Made by a program: the position numbers and the translations under genes. This document shows positions 11,250 through 23,092 of a stretch of DNA of 64,000 nt, in pieces. The stretch is from Tanypteryx hageni (taxonomy: Eukaryota; Arthropoda; Insecta; Odonata; Petaluridae): contig CM054117.1 in the NCBI GenBank assembly GCA_028673005.1, forward strand, positions 3,658,001 to 3,722,000, given 5' to 3'. The first letter of the stretch is position 1, and every line of letters begins with the position of its first letter. The notes under the pieces were generated by a model. It saw only the letters and a list, made by a program, of their open reading frames with translations. It searched no databases and was not told the DNA's origin.

Positions 11250-11709
11250 TTCTTATTATTGCTCTGCGTTGGTCTGATATACGTTGAACTGTTACAGGTA
11301 TGTTTGGGTATTGATTTGTAAATGCGGTATGGAGTTGATCTCTGTAGGCTGTCATATCGGATTCTAATTTTGTAATTCTGTAATACGTGCGCTTGATAAA
11401 GGTGTTAACTTCAGCTGTCCATTTCATGCGTACACGTCTCCGGCCTGCTTGGGTGGTCTCAGTTAAAAGTGGGTTGCCCCCCTGAGAAGCACATTCAGCT
11501 TGCGCAATATTACTTGACGGTGTTGGGTTATTGCATCCATTGGATTTGGCTGTTGTTTTTTCGGGTGACCCGATCGATGTCCGCCTAGTCGACACACGGC
11601 CACTACCGGCTCGCATACTGTCACCCCCAGCGGTAGCTCCAGAGGTGCCCTGGCGATCCCCAGGCAGCGGCTTTTTATCCGAGGCTGAACTCCTTTTTCT
11701 ACTCTCCAT
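11250..11709 (-). pseudogene. Retroelement ORF1-like N-terminal fragment
   Basis: Starts at ATG 11709 with a Ser/Arg/Gly-rich head, then a compact block with KWTAEVNTFIKRTYYRI, MTAYRDQLH and VTVQRISDQRRAI. I recall this block at the N-terminus of arthropod retroelement polyproteins, but I cannot name the clade with certainty. After about 11250 the same frame runs on into Penelope-like sequence, giving one 286-codon frame across what appears to be a junction of two retroelements. Confidence 0.45.
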
Positions 11710-12087
11710 TTTCTAAAAAAATGGGTTGCCTTTTTACCCTACGGCCAGGTATGATGGCAGTAACCCTGCTTACTCGGGCTATGGGCGCCGCCGTTGACTT
11801 CTAAAGTTCTTCCGCCGTCGTCCTAGGGGAATCCCCTGCCATGGAATTCTCCAGCTTAAGAGGCCTCCCCCTAGTGTGATACTGGGGTATTGCCCTCCCT
11901 CAGCCTCTTACCAGGATGCCGCCCACTTTGGGAACATAAGCAACTGGATTTTATTCTGTTTTGGTCCACGGGTGGTATTTTATTTCCCACCTACCCTGCA
12001 TATCTGCCGGACATTCCCCTATCCGCCACCTGGGGACGCGCCCGATAGGGGACAGAAAACTCCCACGGGATATATTATTATTATTAT
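11710..12087 (-). other. Putative 5' untranslated part of the retroelement
   Basis: GC-rich, leads directly into the ATG at 11709 on the minus strand, and is bounded by an ATT microsatellite (about 12069-12089). Probably the 5' leader of the retroelement. Its sharp edge at the microsatellite could mark an insertion boundary. Confidence 0.35.
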
Positions 12088-12094
12088 TAATGAC

Positions 12095-12632
12095 AAATGG
12101 AGAAACCTCGTAATAACCATAAAAATAATAAAAAGGAAGTGCAGTAGAAGCCTTCTTAACCGACCTTCGCTTAACCGACTCGCCAGATTAACCGACGTTT
12201 TACGCCCCTAGGTCTGAAAACTAAAATCCACAGTTAAGTGCGACATTTTACATAAAAACGACTAGTTTAAAAAGTTTTAAACCATTTCTTTCACTCCGCA
12301 ACAATGTCACGAGTTGTCCCTTTGGCTAAAATGTTTCTCATTACATAGTAATCCAGTCTAGTACGCATCCCCTGTCAGTTGTCCACACAGTCCACTGTGG
12401 TCTGCTGTCAGTTGTCCCACATACTAGTCAAGTTCATTGTTATTTTAGTTACGATATTTAATCAATATTAAATTGCAAACGCGCCGGTTTAGGAGTAATT
12501 TCCCCTAAACCCGGACAGTGTGTGACATTGGGTGAGTGTTCGGTCTCTGGTGCGGAGTAATTTCCCCTAAAACGACCTATATCTGAGTATATCCATTCTA
12601 TTATTTTTTATGGTTATTAGGTTTCTCCATTT
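12095..12632. mobile_element. MITE with about 34-bp inverted ends, Tigger-like end inside
   Basis: Left arm 12095-12130 (AAATGGAGAAACCT...AATAACCATAAAAA) pairs with right arm 12599-12632, apart from a two-base insertion and one slip. Inside, 12141-12180 (CAGTAGAAGCCTTC, then repeated TTAACCGAC) resembles the terminus of a Tigger/pogo element. GGAGTAATTTCCCCTAAA occurs twice (about 12490 and 12553). No transposase. Confidence 0.55.
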
Positions 12633-13655
12633 TGCAATTAGCGCTAACTACATGGCTTTGATATTAACTCCTTTAAACATTACTATTTTCGAAGTGAAAC
12701 AAATTTTTGAATAAACGATTGAAATGCTTTATGATAGAATATCTGTTAAATTTGCATCACTTGAAACTAAAGAAATATTGCATGGATGTGGAAATGAAGA
12801 AATTACTAAATTTAACAATGATATAATTGAATTCTATTTAACAGATATTATTTATGAAATTGGTTCAAACCGTTTGACCAATATAAATTTTCAAATTGAA
12901 TATACATACGTTCCAAAATGGGATGAAATTGCAGTCTTGTTCACCATTCACGTAATAGCGAATTATACATTACTAGTTTTGCTTACTGCTTTAAGTTTTT
13001 AATTTGTTAATGATTTCAATTTTTCATGTGATTACAATTTATGACTTACAAGTTGCAATGTGCTTAATCTTTTGCTTGAAAATAATGTTTATAAAAAACT
13101 GATAAGTGCAGAAATTGTTTAAATCATTCTCTTCTATTATTAGAATATTATTACACTCAATTCACGTAAAATGCATTTACGCAATATTGAAGTGCACATA
13201 ATTACTGCAAATAACTAAAAATGAATATTCCCCGTTTATGCCCCTGTTTTTCTCACCCAGAACATAAAATGTTCTGGTTTTGCTCCCTCGGCATCGTGCG
13301 CCCCTAAACCTTGAAAGCGTTCAGTCCAATGCTAAAAGGCTTTTTGAGGATATTTAATTAATTTAACACTTAATATTGTTTTTAATTTAACTTTAAACTG
13401 CAATAAAAATTGTAACAATAATTGTAATAATATTTCTTTACACAGTTATTTTCGAGAATTCTCGGTCCGAAACGCAAACCCTCATTATTAGGTTGTTATT
13501 TTTGAGGAAAATAGTGATTCGTTTTTCGCCGATACGCTTTTCGTTGCTGGCGGTTAATACAAAAAATAACTTTCAAGAAATGCCTTAGTTTATAGAGAAA
13601 TAACTGAGGTAAAAACCAGACGATAATACAGAGAAACTTATGCGATATTGAGGAT
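12633..13655. other. Unassigned AT-rich DNA with one open frame
   Basis: A 92-codon frame at 12724-13002 (+) has no recognised domain and a hydrophobic tail. Codon content is AT-driven, so it may be chance or a decayed fragment. Nothing else is recognised here. Confidence 0.25.
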
Positions 13656-13658
13656 GTT

Positions 13659-14110
13659 ATGCAAGAATTGGTAGATGGAATTGATAATTGTAAAATAAAT
13701 TGCATGCGTTCAAGAAACTTTATCCGTTACATTTATAGAATTTCTGGGCCCAACTTAAAATATGCTAACCATTACAAACAGGTGGGATATGCCTCCAATA
13801 TATGGAATCCGTATGAGAATAGCCATATAGTAATACAGTTAGAAAGAGTACAGCGAAGAGCGGCAAGATTCGTTAAACAAAAGTACGAACATATGGAAAG
13901 CGTCACATCATTATTGAAGGACTTAAATTGGAGATATCTGGAAGGCCGTAAAAAGTGCTCAAGGTAATGGCTCCTAGAGAAATACAGATCAGAATGTCCA
14001 GCAGAGGATGTAGTGGGAGCAGTTGAAGCTCCAACGTACATAGGTAGAAACGATCATGGCCATAAGATATGTGAGATCGATTGTAGGACGGTACGTTACA
14101 ATACGAGACC
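13659..14110 (+). pseudogene. Non-LTR retrotransposon RT C-terminal fragment
   Basis: The + strand reads GYASNIWNPY, then LERVQRRAARFV and LLKDLNWRYLEGRKK. This is the region after the palm of Jockey/CR1-type reverse transcriptases (Y.s.vW.P....i..lE.VQRRAaRFv..L..L.W..Le.RR). A TAA stop at about 13964 is followed by in-frame continuation to about 14110. It is 5' truncated, as usual for LINE copies, and inactive. Confidence 0.75.
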
Positions 14111-14855
14111 ATAACAGAAAAGACATATCTGCGAGTAATAACTGTTAAGTAGGCCTTAGTGCAGTGCACTCCCTGCCACCCACCAGATTAGTGAATTGCA
14201 GGGCAACATGGAGATGTACGAACATTTAGAAGATACTTTTAGGCGCAACATTAATCTGTAGGGAGCATTAAAGAAATCGCATATTTTTCATGAACCAACT
14301 GCAACCAATGTTTACTGCAGCGCAGACTAAGATTCTTTTGAAGAGGGTAACACTTCGGAATATAAAAAGACTCTGTCTTCAAAGAGAGAAATACAATGTT
14401 AGAATATCAGAACCATTGAGAGGGACTTAAGATGGGAATCTATCAAGTTTAGAGGAGTACAGTACAAACAGGAAAAATAACTACACTCGAAGTCATTGAA
14501 GGTATGCGCTAGATATCTGTGCTTATTGGTAGTAATATGCGTAAGGGAAAATCGCGGAAATATAGATGAAGCTAATTTCTTGAAACGAGAGATATAATAT
14601 GGCTTTTAAAAGATGCTAAAAGACATAAGCGCAGAGATTTTTATTGGCGAACAAGAAGCATTTACTCTGATACATTCAGACTAATAATGCAAATTTTAAT
14701 GTTAGCTGGAATTAGCACTAGATTTAAAAAGGAATGGCGAAAATATGATGGGAGAAATAGACGATTAATCAAGCGCCGAGATTTTCAGAATTTATACTAA
14801 TCGACTCTTGTATAACATTTCCATTATTAATGTTTATGTACAAATTTCATCTTCG
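14111..14855. other. Unassigned sequence between LINE fragments
   Basis: No recognisable coding or repeat structure. Probably the 3' part of the preceding LINE or other decayed repeat. Confidence 0.25.
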
Positions 14856-15222
14856 TTATTTGATAACGATCATTCGATGAAGAATTTGAATCGATTCCTC
14901 ATCAATATGTGCCTCCCAGTTGAGTGTTTCACTTAAATGAACTCCTAAAAATTTTACAACTGCTGAATTCTTCAGAGATTTATCTGAAACCTTTAACCAA
15001 AGGGTTCGAGTTATTATCTTTTGGGAGGGATGAAATTGTATAAATGTGCATTTGTTATTATTTAAAAAGACCTTGTTTTTGGTGCACCAACTTTCCATTT
15101 CACTTATTGCATTCTGTGGGCTGAAGGAATCACTGGGATTTATCAGTAGGCGGTTAGTATCATCAGCAAACATGAAAAGGCGCCTCCTTTAAGGTAGGAG
15201 GGAAGATCATTAATAAGTACAC
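14856..15222 (-). pseudogene. Non-LTR reverse transcriptase fragment with FADD motif
   Basis: Minus strand: INDLPS near 15210, a one-base frameshift, then FADDTNRLLI (catalytic Asp pair), WCTKNKVFLNNNKC, and VKFLGVHLSETLNWEAHI. This is the catalytic palm and following thumb of a CR1/Jockey-type LINE. Opposite orientation to the fragment at 13659. Inactive by truncation and frameshift. Confidence 0.8.
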
Positions 15223-15584
15223 TGAGCTTACGTTCATATGTCTTCTTGACTTAGTTGCTCTTTTAATTAAAAAAACCACATCTTTCCTTGAATCTTGCTC
15301 TTTAACGTGAGTGAAGGTTTGCTTACTTTAACTGGCAATAACCACTAATATTTACAATGATGTCCCGAACTCTGATAGGCTTGCTAGTCAGCCAATAAAA
15401 ACACCTTTGAGCGTGAGGCAGGTTCGGAAAATTATTGCATATAAGGAAAATATACACGATTAAATAATAATAAAATTATAGCTTTATTATCTTAAATGAT
15501 TGTATTGAAAAAATTTTAAATAATTTCCAAATTTTTTTTCTATATTAGGTGTCATAATTTTTTACGTGCGGTGACTTCTTGTCT

Positions 15585-17530
15585 TCAGCAGATCGATGGT
15601 GCACATGGGTGCACCAACCATGATTTTACGTATGGAACTGCATTCCTCGATACAAGTAGAGGTCCATTTATTTTAATGAACATGAGCGATGATACGTTTG
15701 CCAGCAAAAGTTTCGATCGAAGTTTGGATATGAAGAGGTTCATCGCACTAAACCCTCTTTCGCATTCGTTGGAACTACATGGTGTCGTTTTAGTTGCCTT
15801 TTTCAGTGGAGCGAGATGTTGTGGAATATTTCGCCCTCTTCCGTCGAAAAAATCCCGAAAACTGTTCAATATTGAATGGCTGTTCTCGAGGCGGAAGCGA
15901 AAGCAAATATTTTTAATTCTTTCCGCTCCATATCGAACGTTCTTTCCCGTTTCACAATCTATATTTTCCGGCCTTGTTTCTGGATTCAGAAGCTCAAAAC
16001 CTTTTATCATCTCTTTGTATTTTTCTACTTCAATGCCATAATCTCCTGACTTTCGATGCGATGCAGTTGCAACAAAGCAACGCGATTCCAGGTTAACTAC
16101 AATGCTGGTTATAAACTGCAATCGATGTATACTGACGATTCGTTTGTTGTGTGTTAAGCCGATTCCTTGGCAACTCATATTCTCAGACGCAACTATTCTT
16201 TCTCTTTCCTTCTCCCCAGTTTTGTCCTTTAAAGTTGCAATAATCCGAATCGATCGCCGTATCAGCTCTGGTTATTGTATAGAACCCCTGTTGCAGTTGC
16301 AATGATAGATATGCCAATTCTTCCAGAACATCATACTTCAGGCTTAGGTCCTTCAGGAATTATTCGGCAGACTCCATGCGCTGGAACAGACTCGTGAACC
16401 TCTTTCATTCGTTACTTGTTCTTCCGGCATCATTAGCAGCAGCTTTAAAATGACGCAATAATGCGGGATATCCAGTCCAAACTGATTTAACAGTTCGAAA
16501 GCTGTTTGAAATCCACCGAATATCCAAGACTCGCTCAATTTTTGTCAACTGGAGACTTAAGCAGGAAGCTATTGTATTCAGTTCGTTCGATTTTTTTGGA
16601 GATTGATAGTAAAGGGCATATACTGTATCAATGAAACTTTTAAAATGATTAATAGCTTTCATGTCCTCAATGCCATCATGAACAGCTAATTCTAACTGGT
16701 GGTTCAAACAATGCCAGATTATTATCCCCGATTGTTTCAGTTTATCTTGTAGTTGCTTACCCACACCTGATTTTTTGCTCAGCATTTCACAATTACGCCA
16801 TCGGTTGCAAAGCAGACAAGATTCTTCTGTAAATATGCTTCAGTCATACCATATGAGTTAAGACATTTCAAGAGTGCGTTTGTAATTGTGTCTGCGCATT
16901 GGTTGTTCAAAGAAATTAAATCAAGAAATATCAACTATTCACTCTCATCAAGGGCAACTGTTATGTACACAATTAGAACCAATATATTGCCTAGTGCTGT
17001 TGAATCATCAATCATGATTGAAATTTTCCTTTCTTCGGCAATTAATTTCGAAGTAAGCTTCTTTTTAAATTCTTGCGCAATATGTCTTATTATTTCAGTA
17101 AAACTGTAACGGGAATGAAGAGTTATTCCTACATCGAGCTCATTCTTTATTTGTAACTGAATCAAATCTTCATTGTCAGAAAAAGGTGTCATTTTTTGCT
17201 ATATAATAAGCCGTGTTAAATAGTTCTACGGTTGTATTTAAATGTGATTCATGTTGTTTTAAAATAATGTTTTCCAAACATTTTTCTTGTTCCTTAGCTG
17301 CTAATAAATTTGCATTTGGTAAGTTTTTGATGATTGCTGGGCGGAGATTTTGGTACGTAAGGATTTTAGTTGTTGATTTTTGTCAAAACTGTTAAAATTC
17401 ACGGCACAATTTACCCACTCGACATTTAAATGTAAGCATTGAATTTTATGAAGGCCTAATGTGTTCACTGATGAGCAATCTCTGCGCTCTAGGTATCCAT
17501 TTTTAGTGATTAACCACTTTTCTCTTCCTT
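15585..17530 (-). pseudogene. hAT transposase pseudogene (KIAA1586/ZNF862-like)
   Basis: Minus-strand pieces in order: KWLITKNGYLERRDCSS and HLNVEWVNCAVNFN (about 17520-17400); LHSRYSFTEIIRHIAQEF and IMIDDST (about 17120-17000, first catalytic Asp); KSGVGKQLQDKLK and IIWHCLNHQLELAVHD (16785-16690); LDIRWISNSFRTV (about 16525); and the hAT dimerisation region with NECERGFSAMNLF and LRSKLLLANVSSLMFIKI (about 15780-15640). The pieces sit in several frames, so many indels separate them. This is a different hAT lineage from the one at 1-1645. Clearly dead. Confidence 0.85.
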
Positions 17531-17539
17531 CTAACCATT

Positions 17540-18798
17540 ACTGTTCAGACCAAATTACTGGATGCATTTTCAGTTTTATCAACGATATTTTGTCAACATC
17601 CCCTTTAGAGCTAAGTTACTACACAATTTTCCTTTGATGGTAAATTGACAGTTCGTTCACATTTTATCCTGTTTTTTACGAGTTAATAGGAGTAAAATAA
17701 TTCATTTATTAAGTTAAATTCTATACGTTTTAAATAACTAATAATTTGCTCAAATATTTCAAGGTTATTTCAGCTACTTCTTTATACATTATATCTTATT
17801 ATTTCGATTTTCTTCTTAATTTCGGCAATTTTTTGGATAATCATTTGGCCTCTCTACTAATAATTACTTAAGGAGTACAATTAAAACAAAGATAACTTTC
17901 AAAAACACTGATTTGATTGTGCATGAAAGTCAAACCAGATCATAGCATATCTTAGTGATTTTTCATATCGAAATCATATATATTTGGAATACTTTTATGA
18001 TAATCCCGTCATATTTGACAAGCAATTACGCTAGTAGGTATATATAATTTCTTTAAGTTAATATTACATTTTGTTTATAAAGGTTGTCAAGTAGATTGTT
18101 AATCCAACAATACGCTCATTGCTGTGTTATTTAAATGGGAAAAAATTAAAAGAGAAAAACATCTTTTAAATGAAAAATATAGTTCAAATCGCTTTAAAAA
18201 CCCACCCATTTTGCTTAACTTTTTATTGCGGTTAAAATGGAACCTTTATCTTGTTTCTACGTTCTATAGTTCTTGCGTTATAAATGCACAAACAAACAAG
18301 CAAATTCTTCAAAATATTTATAGTAGACATAGATAAAATCCTAGATGGTGGGGTTTGTGTATAACGCTGACGTCATCAATGGCATTTTTAAAGCGCTTTA
18401 ACAAACTTCCCGATTAGTTGGAAGGTTGAAATTTCGCAGGAATATTTTATTCAAATATAAAAATTGAATGACGAAAAAATCCGAAAAAAGACACGGGTTC
18501 GACACCAGGGGAGCGATTTCCATTTTCCGTGAGGTGACACGTTAAAAGCGACTTTTTTCTTTTGGAAATTAAAATTATAAAAAATTGACGTACGATTTTC
18601 GAATTTAAAACATGTTTTTGGAAAATGAATAAAGTTTCTTATTTTATTCATTTTTTTCCGCCTACCGCTAGAAATCGCTCATATTAAACATTTAAATCAC
18701 ATATTTTGGAAAGTATCGGCTTTTAAATGAGATGTTGCCTTGTCGACCAGGTCATTGTTAAACTTCGAGAATCAATTGTTGTCTCAACTCGCATACGT
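17540..18798. other. Unassigned AT-rich DNA
   Basis: No supported gene or element. Short open frames are compatible with chance. Confidence 0.3.
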
Positions 18799-18802
18799 GT
18801 AA

Positions 18803-19156
18803 AGGTTGATTCACACTTAACGACACGGGACGACAACCGACGGCTTCGGATTGTTAGCGAGAAAATCAATGCACCCATCCACACAAGGACGGCAACGACA
18901 CGAAGCGCCACAGACACGACAGCGACAATGCTCAAAACGAATCCTCGATCAGGCGTGCCGTGTCTTTTCCGTATAGCTCCCGTCCTAGCGTGGACAGGTG
19001 CATTGGTTTTCTCGTTAACAGACGAACAGAGACTGGGGTAATGGTCGTGTCGTTGCCGGCCCGTGTCTTTGCAGTGTCGTTGCGTGAATACCCTACCTTC
19101 CTGTTGTGTCGTTGCCGTCTCGTATCTTTGCCGTGTCGTTAACTGTGAATCAACCT
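18803..19156. mobile_element. MITE with long inverted ends and TAA duplication (PIF/Harbinger-like)
   Basis: Starts AGGTTGATTCACACTTAACG and ends with the inverted complement. It is bounded on both sides by TAA (18800-18802, 19157-19159), the three-base target duplication of PIF/Harbinger elements. The arms are internally repetitive (GTCGTTG/CAACGAC with GTGTC) and GC-richer than the flanks, so the whole 354 bp can fold back. No transposase. Superfamily inferred from the TAA only. Confidence 0.7.
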
Positions 19157-19286
19157 TAATATATAAGAGTGCATAGATTGCCTTAAATTATCGTAGGATT
19201 TTTCGCGAAATTACCTAATCCTAATGGGACTGGGATTTAGTTTGGATTCTTTTGCTTATCTAAACGACTATATAGATGTAGAGTAA

Positions 19287-19540
19287 GAGAGAGGGGTATG
19301 TAAGAAGGGAGATAGGAAGGAAGGAATATAGAATGGAAGGTACATACATAGAGAGTAAGGGAGGTATAGAATTAGGGAAGGACGGGAGGAAAGAGATGAA
19401 GAGGGAGACGGAGGAAAAGAGAGAGAGAGAGAGCTATGGATTGGGACAGGGGGGAATGAGAGAGGGGGGAGGTGAGACAAAAGAGAGGCAGAGAGAGGGA
19501 GGGAGACAGAGGGAGAGAGGGACGGCGAGAGGGAGGGAGG
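19287..19540 (+). repeat. Purine-rich low-complexity tract
   Basis: Almost pure A/G on the + strand (GGGAGG, GAGAGA, AAGGAAGG). Open frames through it are composition artefacts. Confidence 0.85.
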
Positions 19541-19779
19541 GAATATTATTATTTATCCGGCATATGACGGGAAATACACTAGTAAGTTAATATATACTTA
19601 CGATATGATATACAGAAGAACGCTAGCCTTGACAATATGAAAGGTCGTAAAGAAAGAATTTGCGCTGTGAGAAAAATCAAGGATAAATATTAAGTTTAAA
19701 CCCTAAAAAAAAAACCATTGCAGGAAACCACCCTCAAAAAAGGGGGGTGGGAAAAACCTGCGAAACCTACTGAGTAATG

Positions 19780-20760
19780 AACTCAAATCGTCGCCGTCTG
19801 ATATTGGATATAAGAGCCCCGAAGTTCCAACAATTCAGAAAATAACAAGTAGGGGTGTAGCACACGGGTTTCCCGTGGTACAGAAGTGCTTTTCGTCAAA
19901 TTCGCCGTAGTATAATCGTATACTAATGTATTTGGTTTGAAATCAGAAAATTATATTACCTTATATTGTGGCAACCCTGCTTCTTAGATCCATTTTAAAC
20001 ATGTTCGTTTCGTTTTGTCATTCTATACTCTCCCTACAAACGAAATTTCTTTTAAATCCGTCAAGCCAATACCTTCTAAATTAATACTTACAGACAAATT
20101 CTAACTTTGATATTGTGGTAGCCCTGTTTACAATAGTCGCCGGAAGGTGGTGTGGTTGTGGCAGCTAAATGATTTAATTCTTAAAATATCTCTTCAACAA
20201 TGCATATGGGAAAATGTTTCAAATACAAGCTGTAGAAAATTAAATTACTTACAACTTTTATCTCGGCATGTTTTTACATTTATCAAATATTAAAGCAAAT
20301 ATTTCAAAAAACGGATAAGTGACAAGAGTAAACACCCACTTCCGGTTGAGCGATTTTTACCAAAAACTAATCAGCACGTCTTACTTTAACAAAAATGTCA
20401 AATATATAATTTCACGCTGATCTGATTAATAGTTTTTGAGTTAGAGTAGCCACAATATCCCCGTCACAGACACACAGGCATCATCGAGAAAATAGTCAAA
20501 ACGTGCTCAAGGAAAAATGAAAAAATACTTTCTTTATACTTCGTATATTAGAAAGTAAAAAACGGATGAGACAAGAGTAAACACCCACTTTCGATTGACC
20601 AATGTTTACCAAAAACTAATCACTTCTTTTCCCTATAATAAACATGTCAAATATAAATTTTCGTGTTGATCTAATTAATAGTTTTTGAGTTAAGAGTATC
20701 CACAATATCCCGGTCACAGATACGCCCATAGACATCGAGAAAATAGTCAAAACGTGTTAA
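19780..20760 (+). repeat. Dispersed repeat, partly tandemly duplicated
   Basis: A unit containing ACAAGAGTAAACACCCACTT, ACCAAAAACTAATCA and AATAGTTTTTGAGTTA occurs twice in tandem (about 20310-20560 and 20570-20760, period near 255 bp). The region from about 19790 is repeated in reverse orientation at 58490-58930 in this window. It has no coding capacity. Family unknown. Confidence 0.75.
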
Positions 20761-20879
20761 AACATGTATTTCTGTTGAAATCTCGAATTCGAGTTTTTCA
20801 TTAAAACAATACTTTCTCTATATTTCCTATATGGAGAAAGTAAAAATGGAAGCAGTGAATGAAAACACACGTACATACA

Positions 20880-21230
20880 TTTCGTGGGGAGAGAGAGGGA
20901 GAGAGGAAGGAGAGAGGAGGTATAGAGGGAGGCAGGCGGAGAGAGTGGGGGAGGGGAGAAGGAGAGGGGAGGTATAGAGGGAAAGAGGCGGAGAGAGGGG
21001 GGGAGGTATAGAGGGAGAGAGGCGGAGAGAGTGGGGGAGGGGAGGTGTAGAGGGAGGGAGGCGGAGAGAGAGAGAGGGGAGAAGAAGAGGGGAGGTATAG
21101 AGGGAGGGAGGCGGAGAGAGAGAGAGGGGAGAAGAAGAGGGGAGCTGTGTAGAGGGAGGGAGGCGGAGAGAGAGAGAGAGGGGGGGGAGAAGAAGAGAGG
21201 AGCTGTAGAGAGGGAGGGGGGGAGGAGGCG
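20880..21230 (+). repeat. Purine-rich tandem repeat upstream of the RGK gene
   Basis: Roughly 50-60-bp units of the type GGAGGTATAGAGGGAGGGAGGCGGAGAGAG, shown here only in part, repeat about six times, with GAGAG runs. Such tracts can bind GAGA-type factors in insects. Its place 1.9 kb ahead of the first coding exon makes a promoter role possible but unproven. Confidence 0.8.
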
Positions 21231-21234
21231 AGGA

Positions 21235-21500
21235 AGAGTTCCGCGAAGCAATAGCATACTCGGGAAGTTGTTTGGCGATATTCCCAGCGTTCGGCCGACA
21301 GAAAGAAAACCCCGAGGCGCCTCGTGGAACTGCCTCTGACTGTCACTACGTTTAATTAGGACTCGCTCTCTCGGATGGCGGTCTAGGTGTTCGGGAAAAC
21401 GAGCGGCGGTGAATCAGTGGCGACCCCAAGAGGGATGACGGCGTTTCCGAGAAACGTCATTTTGGGGGAAGGGGCTGCAGCAAGGAAGAATGAATGGACC
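21235..21500 (+). promoter_or_regulatory. Possible promoter or non-coding first-exon region of the RGK gene
   Basis: This 260-bp stretch is richer in GC and CpG than its surroundings (for example GGCGCC, GAGCGGCGG, GACGGCG). It lies directly after the GA repeats and 1.6 kb before the acceptor at 23058. No TATA box or clear initiator is evident. Position and composition are the only support. Confidence 0.3.
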
Positions 21501-22419
21501 ATAGATCGACTGTTATCTTCTGTAAAAATATTGTTCTTACAAATTTGGGAAAGTTCTGAGTTTTGGCTGACGTATGTTATTCAGAAAATAAAATTTTCAT
21601 TGACCGAAAGTATTCACGTGCATATTCTTTAAAGCAAAGTCTGCATTCGAATCTGTGATCTATAAATGGTTCAAAACTAATGCATGAATTTGGGCTCATC
21701 CTAAACGACTAAATATTAAGTTTTATCAAAGTCGATTCATTGGTACTAAAAAAAATCGTCTACAAATAGCGCTGCAGGCAATAAAATAAGTTGAACGGTA
21801 TCAATAAGATATTTAACCCTTTAAGTCAGAAGATACAGAAATATGAGTGTTTGCTCAAAGACGACAATTCCTAATCAATGTAAATACATTAAACAATCGT
21901 TCAAAAAACATTTGCATTGGAAAGGAAAAGATTTTCTTTCGCTTGAAATTCGCCCCTTTCTGAACCCCTAAAAGTTGTTTCCCCTTCAGCCGATAAACAT
22001 AAATGCAAAGACTGTAATTCTTTATGCAATCATACCTAATTCGGAAGAATGATGGGCACATGGATAAAACCTATAACTTTCTTCAGAAGCGTAATATTTA
22101 TTCCGAAGCGCTCAAGCGGTCCCAATATACGCCATGATTCTCTGTAAACAAAACTATGCTCAGCTTCGTTATTCCCCCGAAATGACCAAAGGGATTTCTC
22201 TTTTTGAGAATTTGTACGAGACTCTCCCCTTCCGAACCCCCCCCCTCTCTCTTTCTCTCTCTCTCCCTCTCCTTTTCTCTCTCTCCTTTTTTCTTTTTGG
22301 AATATCGAACGAAGGATACTCCTTTCGGAAGAACTCTTATCTGCAAAACAGAACAATTTCCTAAGAGATGATTGTTTTAAGCCTACTTTTCAGAATTGAA
22401 TTAGGCTTATAGTTTCTTC

Positions 22420-22720
22420 GTTGTGTCTGTCTGTCTGTCCGTCCCACCTATTAACTTTTGAACCAACAGACCGATTTTCATGACACTTTGTGAAAATCTC
22501 TTGCTACCAGATCCGAGCTCCCGAGGATAGTTTTTGTTGCGAAGATTGAAGTTCTGGGTTCGATTCCAGGAACTATCCTTCCAATTTGATTTACATGGGA
22601 AATCTGAAATCCATCGTGCGGGGCAATTTTCTCATGCATATTAAAATATCTTAGAATTGTAATATCGGAGCGGGATTTTCTCTGAAGAAATAAATGATGA
22701 TTCTAATTTTTATCGTGAAA
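22420..22720 (+). repeat. SINE-like dispersed repeat, copy 1
   Basis: Contains CTGTCTGTCTGTCCGTCC, ACCGATTTTCATGACACTT, a B-box-like GGGTTCGATTCC, ATCCATCGTGC and ATATCGGAGC in that order. The same order recurs at 62830-63060 and 63840-63935. The B-box-like core suggests tRNA ancestry. No ORF. Confidence 0.6.
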
Positions 22721-23058
22721 TGTTGCTTATTGATTGTAATAATTTTTATCACACATTACGTGAGTGTTGCCATTGCAACGACTATTATTGGACTCGGGTT
22801 CGGTATAGTCTAGTACACACACGCGTTATTTTTGCCCCAAAAATACGAGTGATCAATTTGGTTTTCCGTTAAATAAATAATTCTGTGGAAAGTAGGCATT
22901 ATAAGTTCCATTTAGATCATCTTGTCCATTAAAAGTGAAATCGTGGCCACGCAAATGGTAAAATGAGCCGAATTTTTCAAATCGACATGGGCGTCTAACA
23001 TTAAAAGGTCCTTTGCACGCACATATAATACATAACCAGTGAAACATTTGTTCTTCAG

Positions 23059-23092
23059 GTGGGCCTACGGGGGGCGGTGAGGGGGCGGAGGA
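23059..23092 (+). other. 5' UTR end of the first coding exon
   Basis: A T-rich tract ending TTCTTCAG at 23058 is a plausible splice acceptor, implying an upstream non-coding exon. An in-frame TGA at 23078-23080 lies just ahead of the ATG at 23093, which supports that start. Confidence 0.5.

Noticed and set aside
12724..13002. Possible small gene of 92 codons
   Set aside because: AT-driven composition, no domain, and no splice or promoter evidence. Recorded only as unassigned.
20757..21346. Long Ser/Pro/Leu or Arg/Glu-rich open frames on both strands
   Set aside because: They are translations of a purine-rich tandem repeat. Low complexity keeps the frames open by chance.
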